Below are positions 16,968 to 26,034 of a DNA stretch of 64,000 bases, piece by piece. The translations under genes and the position numbers were made by a program. Within the stretch, counting starts at the first letter, position 1. Every line of letters starts with the position of its first letter. Origin of the DNA: Planctomycetota bacterium (GTDB taxonomy: Bacteria > Planctomycetota > UBA1135 > GCA-002686595); NCBI GenBank assembly GCA_029259595.1, contig JAJDEW010000058.1, positions 1 to 64,000 on the forward strand, written 5' to 3'. The notes under the pieces are model-generated. The model ran no database searches, was not told the DNA's origin, and saw only the letters and a list, made by a program, of their open reading frames with translations.

Positions 16968-18539
16968 ATGAGCACCACTACCGCCAAGAAAATCACGTTC
17001 CTGGAGCGCGTCGAGCGCTTCGGCAACGCCTTGCCCGACCCGATGACCCTGTTCGTCCTCGGTGCGGCGCTCGTCTTCCTCGTGTCCGCACTCGCGGCCG
17101 GGCAGGGCTGGACCAGCGAGCTTTCGAACGCAAAGGGCGAGCTGTTGCGCTCGGAGTCTGCACGCAACCTGCTCTCCGCCGAGGGCTTTCGCTGGTTGTT
17201 CCAGAACCTGATCCGCATCTTCGTCGAGTTCCGTCCGCTCGGGATGGTGCTCGCAGCCGGGATCGGAATCGCCGTCGCCGAGCGTTCGGGCTTCATCAGC
17301 ACGGCCCTCAAGGGAATCCTCGTTTACGTCCCGCGCCAGCTCCTGACTCCCGCGACCTTCTTCGCCGGGATCATGAGCTCGATGGCGATCGACGCCGGCT
17401 ACATCGTCCTGCCGCCGCTCGCCGGCGCGATCTACAAGGCGGTCGGCCGCTCACCGGTCGTCGGCATCGCCGCCGTGTCCGCCGGCGTCGCTTCGGGCTT
17501 CAACGCAAACCTCTTGGTCACCGGGCTCGATCCCCTGCTCGCCGGATTCACCGAGAGCGCCGCACGCATCCTGTCACCCGACTACGCGGTCAATCCGGCC
17601 TGCAACCTGTATTTCATGATCGCCTCGACGATCATGATCACGCTGCTCGGCTGGGCGCTGACCGTCTGGTACGTGGAGCCGCGGCTCGCAGCGCGCTACC
17701 CGGCCGACAAGCTCGCGGGCGAGGACTCGACCGGACCCGCCGCGCTCGAGATCGCGCCGCGGGAACGGCGCGGCCTCATGCTCGCCTTCCTGTCGACGCT
17801 CGTCGCGGCCGCCTTCCTGTGGGCCTGCCAGCACTATCCCTGGGGCTTTCTCTACGACGCGCCCGGCAGCATCGGCACCGGCGAGGGTCAGACGCCCTTC
17901 CCGACCTACATCAGCGTCATCGTGCCGCTCCTGATCGTGCTCTTCCTCGTGCCGGGCCTGACCTACGGCCTCGTCACGGGCACGGTCCGTTCGGATCGCG
18001 ACGTCGTCAAGATGATGAGCGACTACATGGCGCTCATGGGCAACTACGTCGTGCTGGCGTTCTTCGCCGCGATCTTCGTCGAGGCCTTCGCACACTCGAA
18101 CCTCGGCATCATGGTCGCGATCGAAGGGGGCAACTTCCTGCGCTCGTTCGAGCTGTCGAGCTGGGCCCACATGCTGGCCTTCATCGTCGTCGTGGCCTTC
18201 ATCAACATGTTCGTCGGTTCGATGTCGGCCAAGTGGGCCATGCTCGCGACCGTCTTCGTGCCGATGTTCATGACGATCGGCATCAGCCCCGAGCTGACCC
18301 AGGTCACCTACCGTATCGGCGACTCCGTCACGAACAGCGTGACGCCCCTGAACCCTTACTTCGTCGTGCTGCTCGTGTTCATGCGCCAGTACGTCAAGAA
18401 CGCCGGCCTCGGCACGCTGATCTCGGCACTCCTGCCCTACGCCGTCGTCTTCGGCATCGCCTGGTCCGTCTTGCTCGTGCTGTGGATCCAGGCCGGCTTG
18501 CCCCTCGGCCCGGACGGGCCGCTGACCTTCACGCCTTGA
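16968..18539 (+). CDS. AbgT-family transporter
   Basis: A 523-residue inner-membrane protein of the AbgT family (p-aminobenzoyl-glutamate importers and related sulfonamide exporters, proton-coupled). Family features: N-terminal FLERVERFGNALPDPMTLFVLGAA, the FRPLGMVLAAGIGIAVAERSG segment, MSSMAIDAGYIVLPPLA, and C-terminal PLNPYFVVLLVFMRQY. About eleven hydrophobic segments plus re-entrant hairpins can be counted. The length is normal. It appears monocistronic and ends at the hairpin at 18551-18576. The substrate cannot be told from sequence. Confidence 0.92.
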   Translation: MSTTTAKKITFLERVERFGNALPDPMTLFVLGAALVFLVSALAAGQGWTSELSNAKGELLRSESARNLLSAEGFRWLFQNLIRIFVEFRPLGMVLAAGIGIAVAERSGFISTALKGILVYVPRQLLTPATFFAGIMSSMAIDAGYIVLPPLAGAIYKAVGRSPVVGIAAVSAGVASGFNANLLVTGLDPLLAGFTESAARILSPDYAVNPACNLYFMIASTIMITLLGWALTVWYVEPRLAARYPADKLAGEDSTGPAALEIAPRERRGLMLAFLSTLVAAAFLWACQHYPWGFLYDAPGSIGTGEGQTPFPTYISVIVPLLIVLFLVPGLTYGLVTGTVRSDRDVVKMMSDYMALMGNYVVLAFFAAIFVEAFAHSNLGIMVAIEGGNFLRSFELSSWAHMLAFIVVVAFINMFVGSMSAKWAMLATVFVPMFMTIGISPELTQVTYRIGDSVTNSVTPLNPYFVVLLVFMRQYVKNAGLGTLISALLPYAVVFGIAWSVLLVLWIQAGLPLGPDGPLTFTP

Positions 18540-18550
18540 AGGCCAGCGGG

Positions 18551-18576
18551 CCGGTGAACCGCGAACGGTTCACCGG
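18551..18576. terminator. Bidirectional hairpin terminator
   Basis: A perfect 11-bp stem (CCGGTGAACCG paired with CGGTTCACCGG) with loop CGAA lies between the convergent AbgT and peroxiredoxin genes. There is no T-run on either side. Confidence 0.8.
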
Positions 18577-18585
18577 TTCGAGCAT

Positions 18586-19221
18586 TCAGCGGTTGGGCTG
18601 GGGCGTGACGCGCAGGTAGGGCTTCAAGGTCTTGAAGCCCTTCGGGAACTTCTTCTTGGCCTCGTCGTCGGACAGGCTCGGCACCACGATCACGTCTTCG
18701 CCGTCCTTCCAGTTCACCGGCGTCGCGACCTGATACTTGGCCGTCAGCTGGAGCGAATCGATGACGCGCAGGACCTCGTCGAAGTTGCGACCGGTGCTGG
18801 CCGGATACGTGATCATCAGCTTGACCTTCTTGTCGGGGCCGATGACGAAGAGCGAGCGCACAGTCAGCGTGTCGTTCGCGTTCGGATGGATCATCCCGTA
18901 CTTGTCGGCGACCTTGTGGTCGGGGTCACCGATCAGGGGGTAATTCAGCGCGGCGCCCTGCGTCTCCTCGATGTCTCCGATCCAAGCGTTGTGGCTCTCG
19001 ACCGAATCGACGGAGACGCCGATCATCTTCACGTTGCGCTTGTCGAACTCCGACTTGAGCTTGGCCGCCATCCCCAACTCGGTCGTGCAAACGGGCGTGA
19101 AGTCCTTGGGGTGCGAAAAGAGCACGCCCCAACTGTTCCCCAGCCAGGAGTGAAACTCGATGTCCCCTTGCGTCGTCGGGGCGGTGAAGTTCGGGGCTTC
19201 GTCTCCAAGTCGTATCGTCAT
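18586..19221 (-). CDS. 1-Cys peroxiredoxin (Prx6 type)
   Basis: A 211-residue thiol peroxidase that reduces hydrogen peroxide and organic hydroperoxides in the cytoplasm. The start at 19221 has GGAG six bases upstream. The peroxidatic Cys is C45 in PKDFTPVCTTELG, and it is the only cysteine in the protein, which defines the 1-Cys class. The long C-terminal extension with VATPVNWKDGEDVIVVPSLS and TLKPYLRVTPQP is diagnostic of the Prx6 subfamily. The length is normal. No reductase partner is encoded nearby. Confidence 0.96.
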   Translation of the reverse strand: MTIRLGDEAPNFTAPTTQGDIEFHSWLGNSWGVLFSHPKDFTPVCTTELGMAAKLKSEFDKRNVKMIGVSVDSVESHNAWIGDIEETQGAALNYPLIGDPDHKVADKYGMIHPNANDTLTVRSLFVIGPDKKVKLMITYPASTGRNFDEVLRVIDSLQLTAKYQVATPVNWKDGEDVIVVPSLSDDEAKKKFPKGFKTLKPYLRVTPQPNR

Positions 19222-19369
19222 GGTCGTCTCCAGCGTTTGCTGCTTCTTGGGGTCATGGCGGCCGGGCAGTCGCAACTCCCGTCCCCGCCGTCGAGCCATT
19301 GTGCCGCGATTCTTCCGGGCATCCACCCGTAGTCCGCGACCCGCGCTGGCTCGGGCGTCGGCGCGAGCG

Positions 19370-22300
19370 TCAGGGCGCCGACGGAAGCTCGGCTCCGATC
19401 GCGCGACGCCAGGCCGCCAGGGCGCGGGCGTGCTCGGCGCGGGCCGCCAGCTCGGCCACCTGCGCCGTCGCCAGCCGCTCCTGACGCCCCAGCTTCAGGG
19501 CCAGGAACTCGGGCGTGAGCACGCTGCGGGCCGCTTCCTCGACCAGGATCGTCCGCAGGTTCTCCGTCTCGGCCAGGCGCGTGGCCCGGGTCGCGACGAC
19601 GAGCTCGGTACGGGTCGCGACGTCCCGCAGGGCGACCTTCACCTCGGCCACGACCGTGCGAAGCGTCTCCTCGTAGGCCAGCAGGACCTGGCGCGTTTGC
19701 AAGCGTGCCTGACGCTCGGCGGCCCGACCGGCGCGCGCGCCGAAGGGCTGGGCGAGCTCGAAGCCGAGCAGGGCCGTCCATTCGTCGTCCTTCGCCAGCG
19801 AATCCAACGAATCGGAGACGGTCTCGTCGAGTCCGGCCACGGAGACGCTCGCAAAGAGGTCGACCTGGGGGCGCTTGGCGTCCGCGGCGAGCCGCTCCCG
19901 CAGCTCGGCGTCCTCGATCGCGAGCAACGCCGAGTGCACGTCCGGGCGGGCTTCGAACGCCCGGGCCAGCGCGGCCCGGACGTCGATGTCGAGCGCCTCG
20001 GGGGCCGCGTCGGTCGAGGGCATGTGGGCGGGCTCGAGCAGGATCTCGTCCGCAAGCGGGAGCTCGGGATCGTTCATGACCGACTTCAGCCGATCCGACG
20101 CGGCGCGCACGACACGGCGCGCGCGCAGGACGTCGGACTCGCGCCGACGCAGCGTCGCGAGCGCATCGGCATAGGCCGCCTGGTTGGCGTCGAAGTCGAG
20201 CCGTGCGCGCAGAACGCGCTCGACCGCGTCGCCCTGGTCCCTGAGGCGCTGGAACACGCGCAGGACGGCCCAGGACTCGACGAGGTCCTGGTAGGCGTCC
20301 TCGGTCAGCTCGCGCAGCAAGAGCGCCGCAAAAGCCAGGTCGTCGTCCGCCTTCTCGGATCGCCGCCGCGCGAGCTCGATCTCGGCCTGGTTGACGAGCG
20401 AACCGAAGCCGCGCAGCAAGGGTTGGGCGACCTCGAAGGCGAGCCCGGACTGCCACGCGGGGTCGGGCACGAAGTCGATCCCGTCCGTCCGGTTCTTCAG
20501 GCGTTCGAAGAAGGCCGAGAGCGAAACGGTCGCGCCTCCAGCGAGACGACGGCGCAGTCCGAGCCGTAGGAGCGCACGATCCTGCGCGCTGTTCGGCGTT
20601 CCGATCGTAATGCCGTTGATGACCGGCACCCGATTCGGGATGCTGGCGGTCTCGCCCTCGACCGTGCCAAAGCCCTCGGTATCGAAGGCCGCCTCGGCGA
20701 CCGTGATGCCTTCGCGATCGACGTCGGTCTGCAGGCGTGTCACTTCGAGCGCGAGATTGGAGCCGAGCGAGCGCTGTACGGCCTCCGCCACGGTCAGCGA
20801 GGCGCGCCGTTGCACGGCGCCGTCCAGGTCGCGACCGAGATCGACGTCGACGTTCCACGACGACGGTCCGCCCAGCTCCTCGAGCTCGGCCAGCCGCGGA
20901 CCGAAGGCTTCCTCGAGCTTCGAGCCTTCGTCGGCGGGCACGGGCAGGCGCTGGCCGACCTCGAGCTGAGCGAGCTCGGCCCGCAGGACGTCCGCCGCGA
21001 GCTCGCGCACGGGTGTCCGACGGGGTGCAGGTGCCCCGCACCCCGGCAAGACCAGGAGTCCGAGGACCAAGAGCGCCAAGGTCGTCCCGAAGCGGGCCGT
21101 CGTTGCTCCGCCGCGAACCATCGCATCCTCGCTCTCCTTCGACCCCGGCAAGAGGCCGAGGCGTGCCTGCACGTCGAAGGCCAGCGACAAGAGCAATGGC
21201 ACCAGCAACAAGGTGAACACCGTGGAGACCAACAGGCCTCCCACCACGACGCTGCCGAGTCCCCGATACAGCTCGGAGCCCGCCCCCGGCATGAAGATCA
21301 GCGGTGACATGCCGAGCACCGACGTCATCGTGCCCATGAAGATCGGGCGCACGCGGGTGCGCACCGCTTCGGTGATCGCGCGTTGCGGTGTCATCGGCTC
21401 GTCCGCGTGCCTCCCCTTCGCATCCCCGATGTCACCTTCGCCGCGCAGGAACTGCAGAGCCTGGTGAACGATCAGGATGGCGTTGTTCACGACGATGCCG
21501 ATCAGGATGACGAAGCCCAGCATCGTGAGCACGTCGAGGTTCTGGGCCGGCATGTAGGGATCGGACTGGCTCCAGACGTGAACGCCGTAGAGCCCCGCGA
21601 ACCCGCCGAGCGTCGCCAGCGGCACGCTGAACATGATGATCAGGGGCTGCAAGAAGCTCTGGAACAGGACGCACATCAGGAGGTAGACGACCAGCAGGGC
21701 GAGGATGAGCGAGCTTCCCAGCATGCCAGCGAGCGTCCCGTCGCCGAGCATGGCCGCCTTTACCGCGTCGAGCTTGCTGGCCGAGCCGGAGAAGCTGGTC
21801 TCGACGTCGAACGGGATCACGCCGGCCGCCCGCCCGCGCTCCAAGGTCGACTGGACGCTCGCGATCGCCGCACCGAGCGGCATCCCCGGCGGAGGCGTGA
21901 ACTGGAGACTGACCGAGCGCTGGCGTCCGGTGCGGTTGACCTGACCGGGAGCGTTGACGCGCCGCAACTCGGCCACCGCGGAGAGCGGTACGACGTCGCC
22001 ACGCGGGGTCGCCAGCGGCTGCTCACCGAGGAGGGCCAGCGGAGCGTCCGACAGTGAATCTCGTGCGACGAGCTTCAGGTCGATCGTCTGGCTGCCCACG
22101 ACGTAGTCTCCGAGGAAGGCCCCGTCGCCCAAGGCCTGCACCGCGATCCCGAGCTCGGTCGGCGTCAGACCGACCTCGCCCAAGCGCTCGAGGTTCGGAA
22201 TGATCTGCAACTCGGGCGTCGGCAAGTCGAAGTTCGACGGATCGGGCTGCAGGCTGAACGGCCCGTACTCCTGCATCATCTGCAGGAAAATGGTCTGCGC

Positions 22301-24487
22301 CGCAGCGGTCACCTGCCCGAGATCGTCGCCCGAGAAGTTGATCGCGACAGCCGAACCGCTGCGTCCGCCCAAGCGGAAGAGCGGCACCTGGAAGGCGAAG
22401 GCCATCACACCGGGCAGGACGTCCGATCGCGTCACGTGGCGGAAGAGCGGCTGCAAGTCGGCGACTCGCTCGGGCTCGGCACCGATGCCGCCGTGGAACA
22501 TCGAGCCCGGAAAGGCCACGAGGAAGTAGTTTTCGAGCGGCGGCGGGACGATCGGCGCGCCCGGACTCATCGTCGCGAAATCGAAGGTCGGGACCGGCGG
22601 CACCGCTGCCGCGGCTTCCTCGTACTCCCTCGTTCCCCGCTCGTAGTGCCCCGCCTCGAAGTAGGGCCGCATCCCCTCCTCGATCCGCAGGCCGAGCGTC
22701 TCCTGTTGCTCGACGCTCATGCCCGGCGGCGGAATGATCAAGCCGAACACGAGGTTGCGGTTGCCGACGGGCAAGTAGTCGAGCGGCGGCATCAAGAGCC
22801 AGGTCCCTGCCAAGCTCGCGGCCGTGAGCGCGACGACGATGCCGATCCGTGCCAACACGCTGCGCGAGAGCCAGCCGATCAGCCCGGCGATCGCGTCCGG
22901 GATACCCCGCAGGGGTGCCGAGAGACGCTTCAGGATCCCGCCGGGGCCGGCCTTGGACTCGACGGGGCGCAAGAGTCGCGCCGCGGCGGTCGGGATGACC
23001 GTGACGGAAACCAGCAGGCTGAGCGAAACGGCCGCGACGATGGCGAGTGCGATGTCGCGGAAGAGCTGCCCCGCCTCTTCCTCGATCAACAGGATCGGCA
23101 GGAACACGACGACCGTGGTCAAGGTCGCCGCGATGACGGCGCCGAACACTTCGCGCGTCCCGTCGTAGGCCGCCTGCATCGGCGTCTTGCCCATCTCGAG
23201 GTGTCGAAACACGTTCTCGAGCACGACGATCGCGTTGTCGACCACCATGCCGACCGCGAAGGCCATCCCGGCCAGGCTGATGACGTTCACGCTCCGACCG
23301 AGCGACACCAGGAAGACGACGGCTCCGATCACCGAGATCGGAATCGAGAGAGCGATGATGCCCGAGCTACGCAACGACCGCAGGAACAGGTACAGAACGA
23401 GGATGGCGAGCCCGCCGCCGATCCAGATATTGCTGCGAACCAGCGCGAGCGCGTCGTCGATGTAGATCGTCTGGTCGTAGACCTGTTCGAGCGTGAAGAT
23501 CCCTTCGAGCCCGCGTTGACGCGCGTAGGAGTCCAGCACGCCGCCCGGCGCGTTGAGACGGTCCACGCCTTCCTGCAGGCCGTTCATGACCTCCATGACG
23601 TTCGCGCCGACCTCGCGCTGGGCGTTGATCGCGATCACGGGCCGGCCGCGCGAACGAACGAAGCCCGTGGGCTCCTTGAACGTCTCGACGACCTCGGCCA
23701 CGTCCCTGACGTAGACGGTCCCGGCGTCGGTCTCGGCGACGAGGGTGTTCAGCACCTGCTGGACGTTCTCGTACTGGCTGACCATCCGCAGGCGCACTTC
23801 CGTGCGCGACTCGTCGAGGGCTCCAGCCGAGACGTTGTCGTTCGTGCGACGCAACGCGGCCGCGAGCGCGTCGATCGGAACGCCGACCTCGGCCAGCTGC
23901 ACGGGATCGAAGCGCACTTGCGTCTCTCGCTCGCGCCCTCCGAGGACGTTGATCTCGGACACGCCGGAGACGCGCTCGAGCGCCGGCTTGATGCGGTCTT
24001 CCGCGAAATCCTGGAGCTGGCGCACGTCGATCGCGGGGTCGGTGCAGTCGAAGACGAACCAGGCGATGAAGTCACGGTTCTCGGGGTCCGAGGCCTCGAC
24101 CACGGGCTCGTCGACGTTCTCCGGGTAGCTCGGCACCTCGCGCAGTTTGTCGCTCACCTCGCGCAGCGCGACTTCCTTCGGTGTCCCGACATCGAACTCG
24201 AGCCGGATCGAGCCCGTACCTTGCTGCAACGTGCTGGTGATCCGCTTGAGGCCGGTGATGCCCTGCAGGCGTTCCTCCTGGGGATCGACGAGGTCCTGTT
24301 CGACCTCCTGCGGGCTCGCGCCCTCCCAGCGGGTCGTGACGGCGATGATCGTGTCTTCGACGTTAGGCGTCAGCTGGATCGGGATCCGCTGTAGCGCGAG
24401 AACGCCTGCGAGGAGCACGAGCACGACGCCGACGACCACGGTCACCGGTTGACGGATGGCGGAGCGAACGGGATCCATCGTCGTCAC
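19370..24487 (-). CDS. RND efflux pump fused in frame to a TolC-like outer-membrane lipoprotein
   Basis: One uninterrupted 1705-codon frame encodes what are normally two proteins. Residues 1 to about 1105 are a complete RND permease of the HAE1 type: first membrane segment after IRQPVTVVVG, porter domains, the TM4 motif AVGMVVDNAIVVLEN (D417 followed by N418, not the usual Asp pair), and a C-terminal LLLVPLLLSLAFDV helix. Residues 1123-1705 are an outer-membrane efflux (TolC-type) protein. They begin at an internal Met, with their own lipoprotein signal (LLVLGLLVLPGCGAP, Cys about 1150) and the OMF pattern ASLTVAEAVQRSLGSNLALEV. Either this is a real fusion, with the lipoprotein signal acting as a thirteenth membrane helix that places the OMF in the periplasm, or the second half is made separately from the ATG at 21121. 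The upstream gene encodes the adaptor protein. Confidence 0.88.
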   Translation of the reverse strand: MTTMDPVRSAIRQPVTVVVGVVLVLLAGVLALQRIPIQLTPNVEDTIIAVTTRWEGASPQEVEQDLVDPQEERLQGITGLKRITSTLQQGTGSIRLEFDVGTPKEVALREVSDKLREVPSYPENVDEPVVEASDPENRDFIAWFVFDCTDPAIDVRQLQDFAEDRIKPALERVSGVSEINVLGGRERETQVRFDPVQLAEVGVPIDALAAALRRTNDNVSAGALDESRTEVRLRMVSQYENVQQVLNTLVAETDAGTVYVRDVAEVVETFKEPTGFVRSRGRPVIAINAQREVGANVMEVMNGLQEGVDRLNAPGGVLDSYARQRGLEGIFTLEQVYDQTIYIDDALALVRSNIWIGGGLAILVLYLFLRSLRSSGIIALSIPISVIGAVVFLVSLGRSVNVISLAGMAFAVGMVVDNAIVVLENVFRHLEMGKTPMQAAYDGTREVFGAVIAATLTTVVVFLPILLIEEEAGQLFRDIALAIVAAVSLSLLVSVTVIPTAAARLLRPVESKAGPGGILKRLSAPLRGIPDAIAGLIGWLSRSVLARIGIVVALTAASLAGTWLLMPPLDYLPVGNRNLVFGLIIPPPGMSVEQQETLGLRIEEGMRPYFEAGHYERGTREYEEAAAAVPPVPTFDFATMSPGAPIVPPPLENYFLVAFPGSMFHGGIGAEPERVADLQPLFRHVTRSDVLPGVMAFAFQVPLFRLGGRSGSAVAINFSGDDLGQVTAAAQTIFLQMMQEYGPFSLQPDPSNFDLPTPELQIIPNLERLGEVGLTPTELGIAVQALGDGAFLGDYVVGSQTIDLKLVARDSLSDAPLALLGEQPLATPRGDVVPLSAVAELRRVNAPGQVNRTGRQRSVSLQFTPPPGMPLGAAIASVQSTLERGRAAGVIPFDVETSFSGSASKLDAVKAAMLGDGTLAGMLGSSLILALLVVYLLMCVLFQSFLQPLIIMFSVPLATLGGFAGLYGVHVWSQSDPYMPAQNLDVLTMLGFVILIGIVVNNAILIVHQALQFLRGEGDIGDAKGRHADEPMTPQRAITEAVRTRVRPIFMGTMTSVLGMSPLIFMPGAGSELYRGLGSVVVGGLLVSTVFTLLLVPLLLSLAFDVQARLGLLPGSKESEDAMVRGGATTARFGTTLALLVLGLLVLPGCGAPAPRRTPVRELAADVLRAELAQLEVGQRLPVPADEGSKLEEAFGPRLAELEELGGPSSWNVDVDLGRDLDGAVQRRASLTVAEAVQRSLGSNLALEVTRLQTDVDREGITVAEAAFDTEGFGTVEGETASIPNRVPVINGITIGTPNSAQDRALLRLGLRRRLAGGATVSLSAFFERLKNRTDGIDFVPDPAWQSGLAFEVAQPLLRGFGSLVNQAEIELARRRSEKADDDLAFAALLLRELTEDAYQDLVESWAVLRVFQRLRDQGDAVERVLRARLDFDANQAAYADALATLRRRESDVLRARRVVRAASDRLKSVMNDPELPLADEILLEPAHMPSTDAAPEALDIDVRAALARAFEARPDVHSALLAIEDAELRERLAADAKRPQVDLFASVSVAGLDETVSDSLDSLAKDDEWTALLGFELAQPFGARAGRAAERQARLQTRQVLLAYEETLRTVVAEVKVALRDVATRTELVVATRATRLAETENLRTILVEEAARSVLTPEFLALKLGRQERLATAQVAELAARAEHARALAAWRRAIGAELPSAP
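21127..21139 (-). promoter_or_regulatory. Possible internal ribosome-binding site for the TolC half
   Basis: Reading on the minus strand, AAGGAG (21139-21134) and GAGG (21130-21127) precede the in-frame ATG at 21121 by 12 and 5 bases. This is where a separate outer-membrane factor gene would be expected to start. It would permit independent translation of the C-terminal 583 residues. Confidence 0.5.
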
Positions 24488-25641
24488 TCCCCGCTCGTCA
24501 CGCCGGAGTCAGCGGTCGGGACGGCGTCGATCGGTTGGACGGGCGCCATCGGATAGAGCCGTTGCTTGCCCTCCACGATCGCGGCGTCGCCCGCCTTCAG
24601 GGGACCGCGGACGACGGCACGCCCGCCCTCGCGCCACAGCACCTCGACCTGCACCGGACGAGCGTTCCAAGGACTGCCTTCGGTGCCCGGGACGGCCACG
24701 AAGAGATAGGGACCGAGCTCGTTCTGCAGCAGCGCGTCCACCGCGACCGTCTTGTGATCGGCTCGCTCGGCGATCGGGACCCAGGCCACGGCCGACATGC
24801 CGGGCGCGAGCGCCGGGTTCGGCGCCAGCGAAGCGATGACCGTCAGCATGCGCGCCCCCGGATCGACGTCCGGAACGACGCGCCACAGCTCCGACTCGAA
24901 GGCGGACGTACCGGCGGCGGCGGTCACGGACAGCGGTCCCTTGGGAACACGCAACGCGGCGAGGTGACGCTGGGGCACCTCGACCCAGACCTCGAGCTCG
25001 TCGGAGACCAGCTCGGCCACGGAACTCCCGGCCGCCAGCCATTCCCCGGCTTCGACCGCGACCGACGCGATCGTGCCTGCGAAGGGGGCGTGCACTTCGG
25101 TGTCGGCCACGCGATCGACGAGCAGCTTCGTTCGCTCCACGAGGACGGCACGCTCCTGCTCGGCCTGTGCAAGCCGCGCTTGCGCCTCGGCCACGGCCGT
25201 CTCGGCGTCCGCGAGCTCCTTGGCGTTCGTGGCGTCGCGCTCCACGAGGCGTCGCACGGCTTCGAGGTCGCGATGCTCCTGGGTCAAGGCATGGCCGCGC
25301 TCGTCCACGAGCGCCTCGGCTACGGCCGTTTGCGCCGTCAGGACCGAGAGCTCGAGCTCGAGCCGGGTCGCGTCGATCCGCGCGAGCACGGCCCCGCGCT
25401 CCACGCGAGTGCCCTCGTCCACCAACAGCTCGACGATGCGGCCGGCCTCCTCGCCTGCCACGTGGGACCGACGGGCCGCACGCAGCTCACCGTTCGCGAA
25501 GCGTCGATCTTGGAGGGAAGCGATCTGCACGGGGTCGGTCCGGACCATCGAGGGCTGCCCCTGCAGAGGGGGCGGGACGGCGACGGTCGCAGGCGCGGCG
25601 AGGACAGGAGAGAGAGAGAGGAAGACGGAGAGCAAAGTCAT
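24484..25641 (-). CDS. RND efflux membrane-fusion (periplasmic adaptor) protein
   Basis: A 385-residue adaptor that would join the RND pump to its outer-membrane channel. The signal peptide is MTLLSVFLSLSPVLAAPA. Order of domains: barrel-sandwich first half (AGEEAGRIVELLVDEGTRVERGAVLARID), an alpha-helical hairpin at about 105-170 (Ala/Glu-rich), barrel-sandwich second half (VHAPFAGTIASVAVEAGEWLAAG), then beta-barrel and membrane-proximal parts. Its stop overlaps the pump gene start by 4 bp (24484-24487), so the system is one transcription unit. The drug or metal exported cannot be predicted. Confidence 0.92.
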   Translation of the reverse strand: MTLLSVFLSLSPVLAAPATVAVPPPLQGQPSMVRTDPVQIASLQDRRFANGELRAARRSHVAGEEAGRIVELLVDEGTRVERGAVLARIDATRLELELSVLTAQTAVAEALVDERGHALTQEHRDLEAVRRLVERDATNAKELADAETAVAEAQARLAQAEQERAVLVERTKLLVDRVADTEVHAPFAGTIASVAVEAGEWLAAGSSVAELVSDELEVWVEVPQRHLAALRVPKGPLSVTAAAGTSAFESELWRVVPDVDPGARMLTVIASLAPNPALAPGMSAVAWVPIAERADHKTVAVDALLQNELGPYLFVAVPGTEGSPWNARPVQVEVLWREGGRAVVRGPLKAGDAAIVEGKQRLYPMAPVQPIDAVPTADSGVTSGE

Positions 25642-26034
25642 ACGGTGGGGTCGCGAACCGGTTGGACGCGGAGAGGATCGCCGAACAGTGAACCGGGGGA
25701 GTGCCGGGACCTGGACGCGGCAGGTGCGCGATTCGCGCGAAGCCGGAGGTTAACGCCTCCATGACCGCAACGATCCGAGCACGCCGGGAATCCTCCCCGC
25801 GACCTCTCTACGCCCAGGGACCGTTGGCGTCCCCGCTCCATCCCGAAAAGCGTGCCAGAACCTTGGCGCGGACCGCCCGATCGCCTTCCGCACCGGCCCC
25901 GTTGCGGCGAACCCCGCTCGCGACCCGCTTCGTAACAGTTTCTTATCCGTGGGCGGGAAAACGAACCGGCGCCGAGGCGGGACCGGGGTCCAGCATCAGC
26001 GCCGGGGCTTCTCGGAGGTCGAGCCTCCTCGTGG
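25642..26034. other. Non-coding stretch upstream of the efflux operon
   Basis: About 390 bp between the adaptor gene start and the stop of the next minus-strand gene. I see no convincing gene. A weak hairpin, GGAGG-TTAACG-CCTCC (25745-25760), is present. The promoter of the efflux operon must lie here on the minus strand, but no clear -35/-10 pair is visible. Long open frames in this GC-rich stretch have no start signals and look like chance. Confidence 0.5.

Noticed and set aside
22436-24394. A 652-codon plus-strand frame antisense to the RND pump
   Set aside because: Arg/His/Asp-rich, no domain; a shadow of the pump gene.
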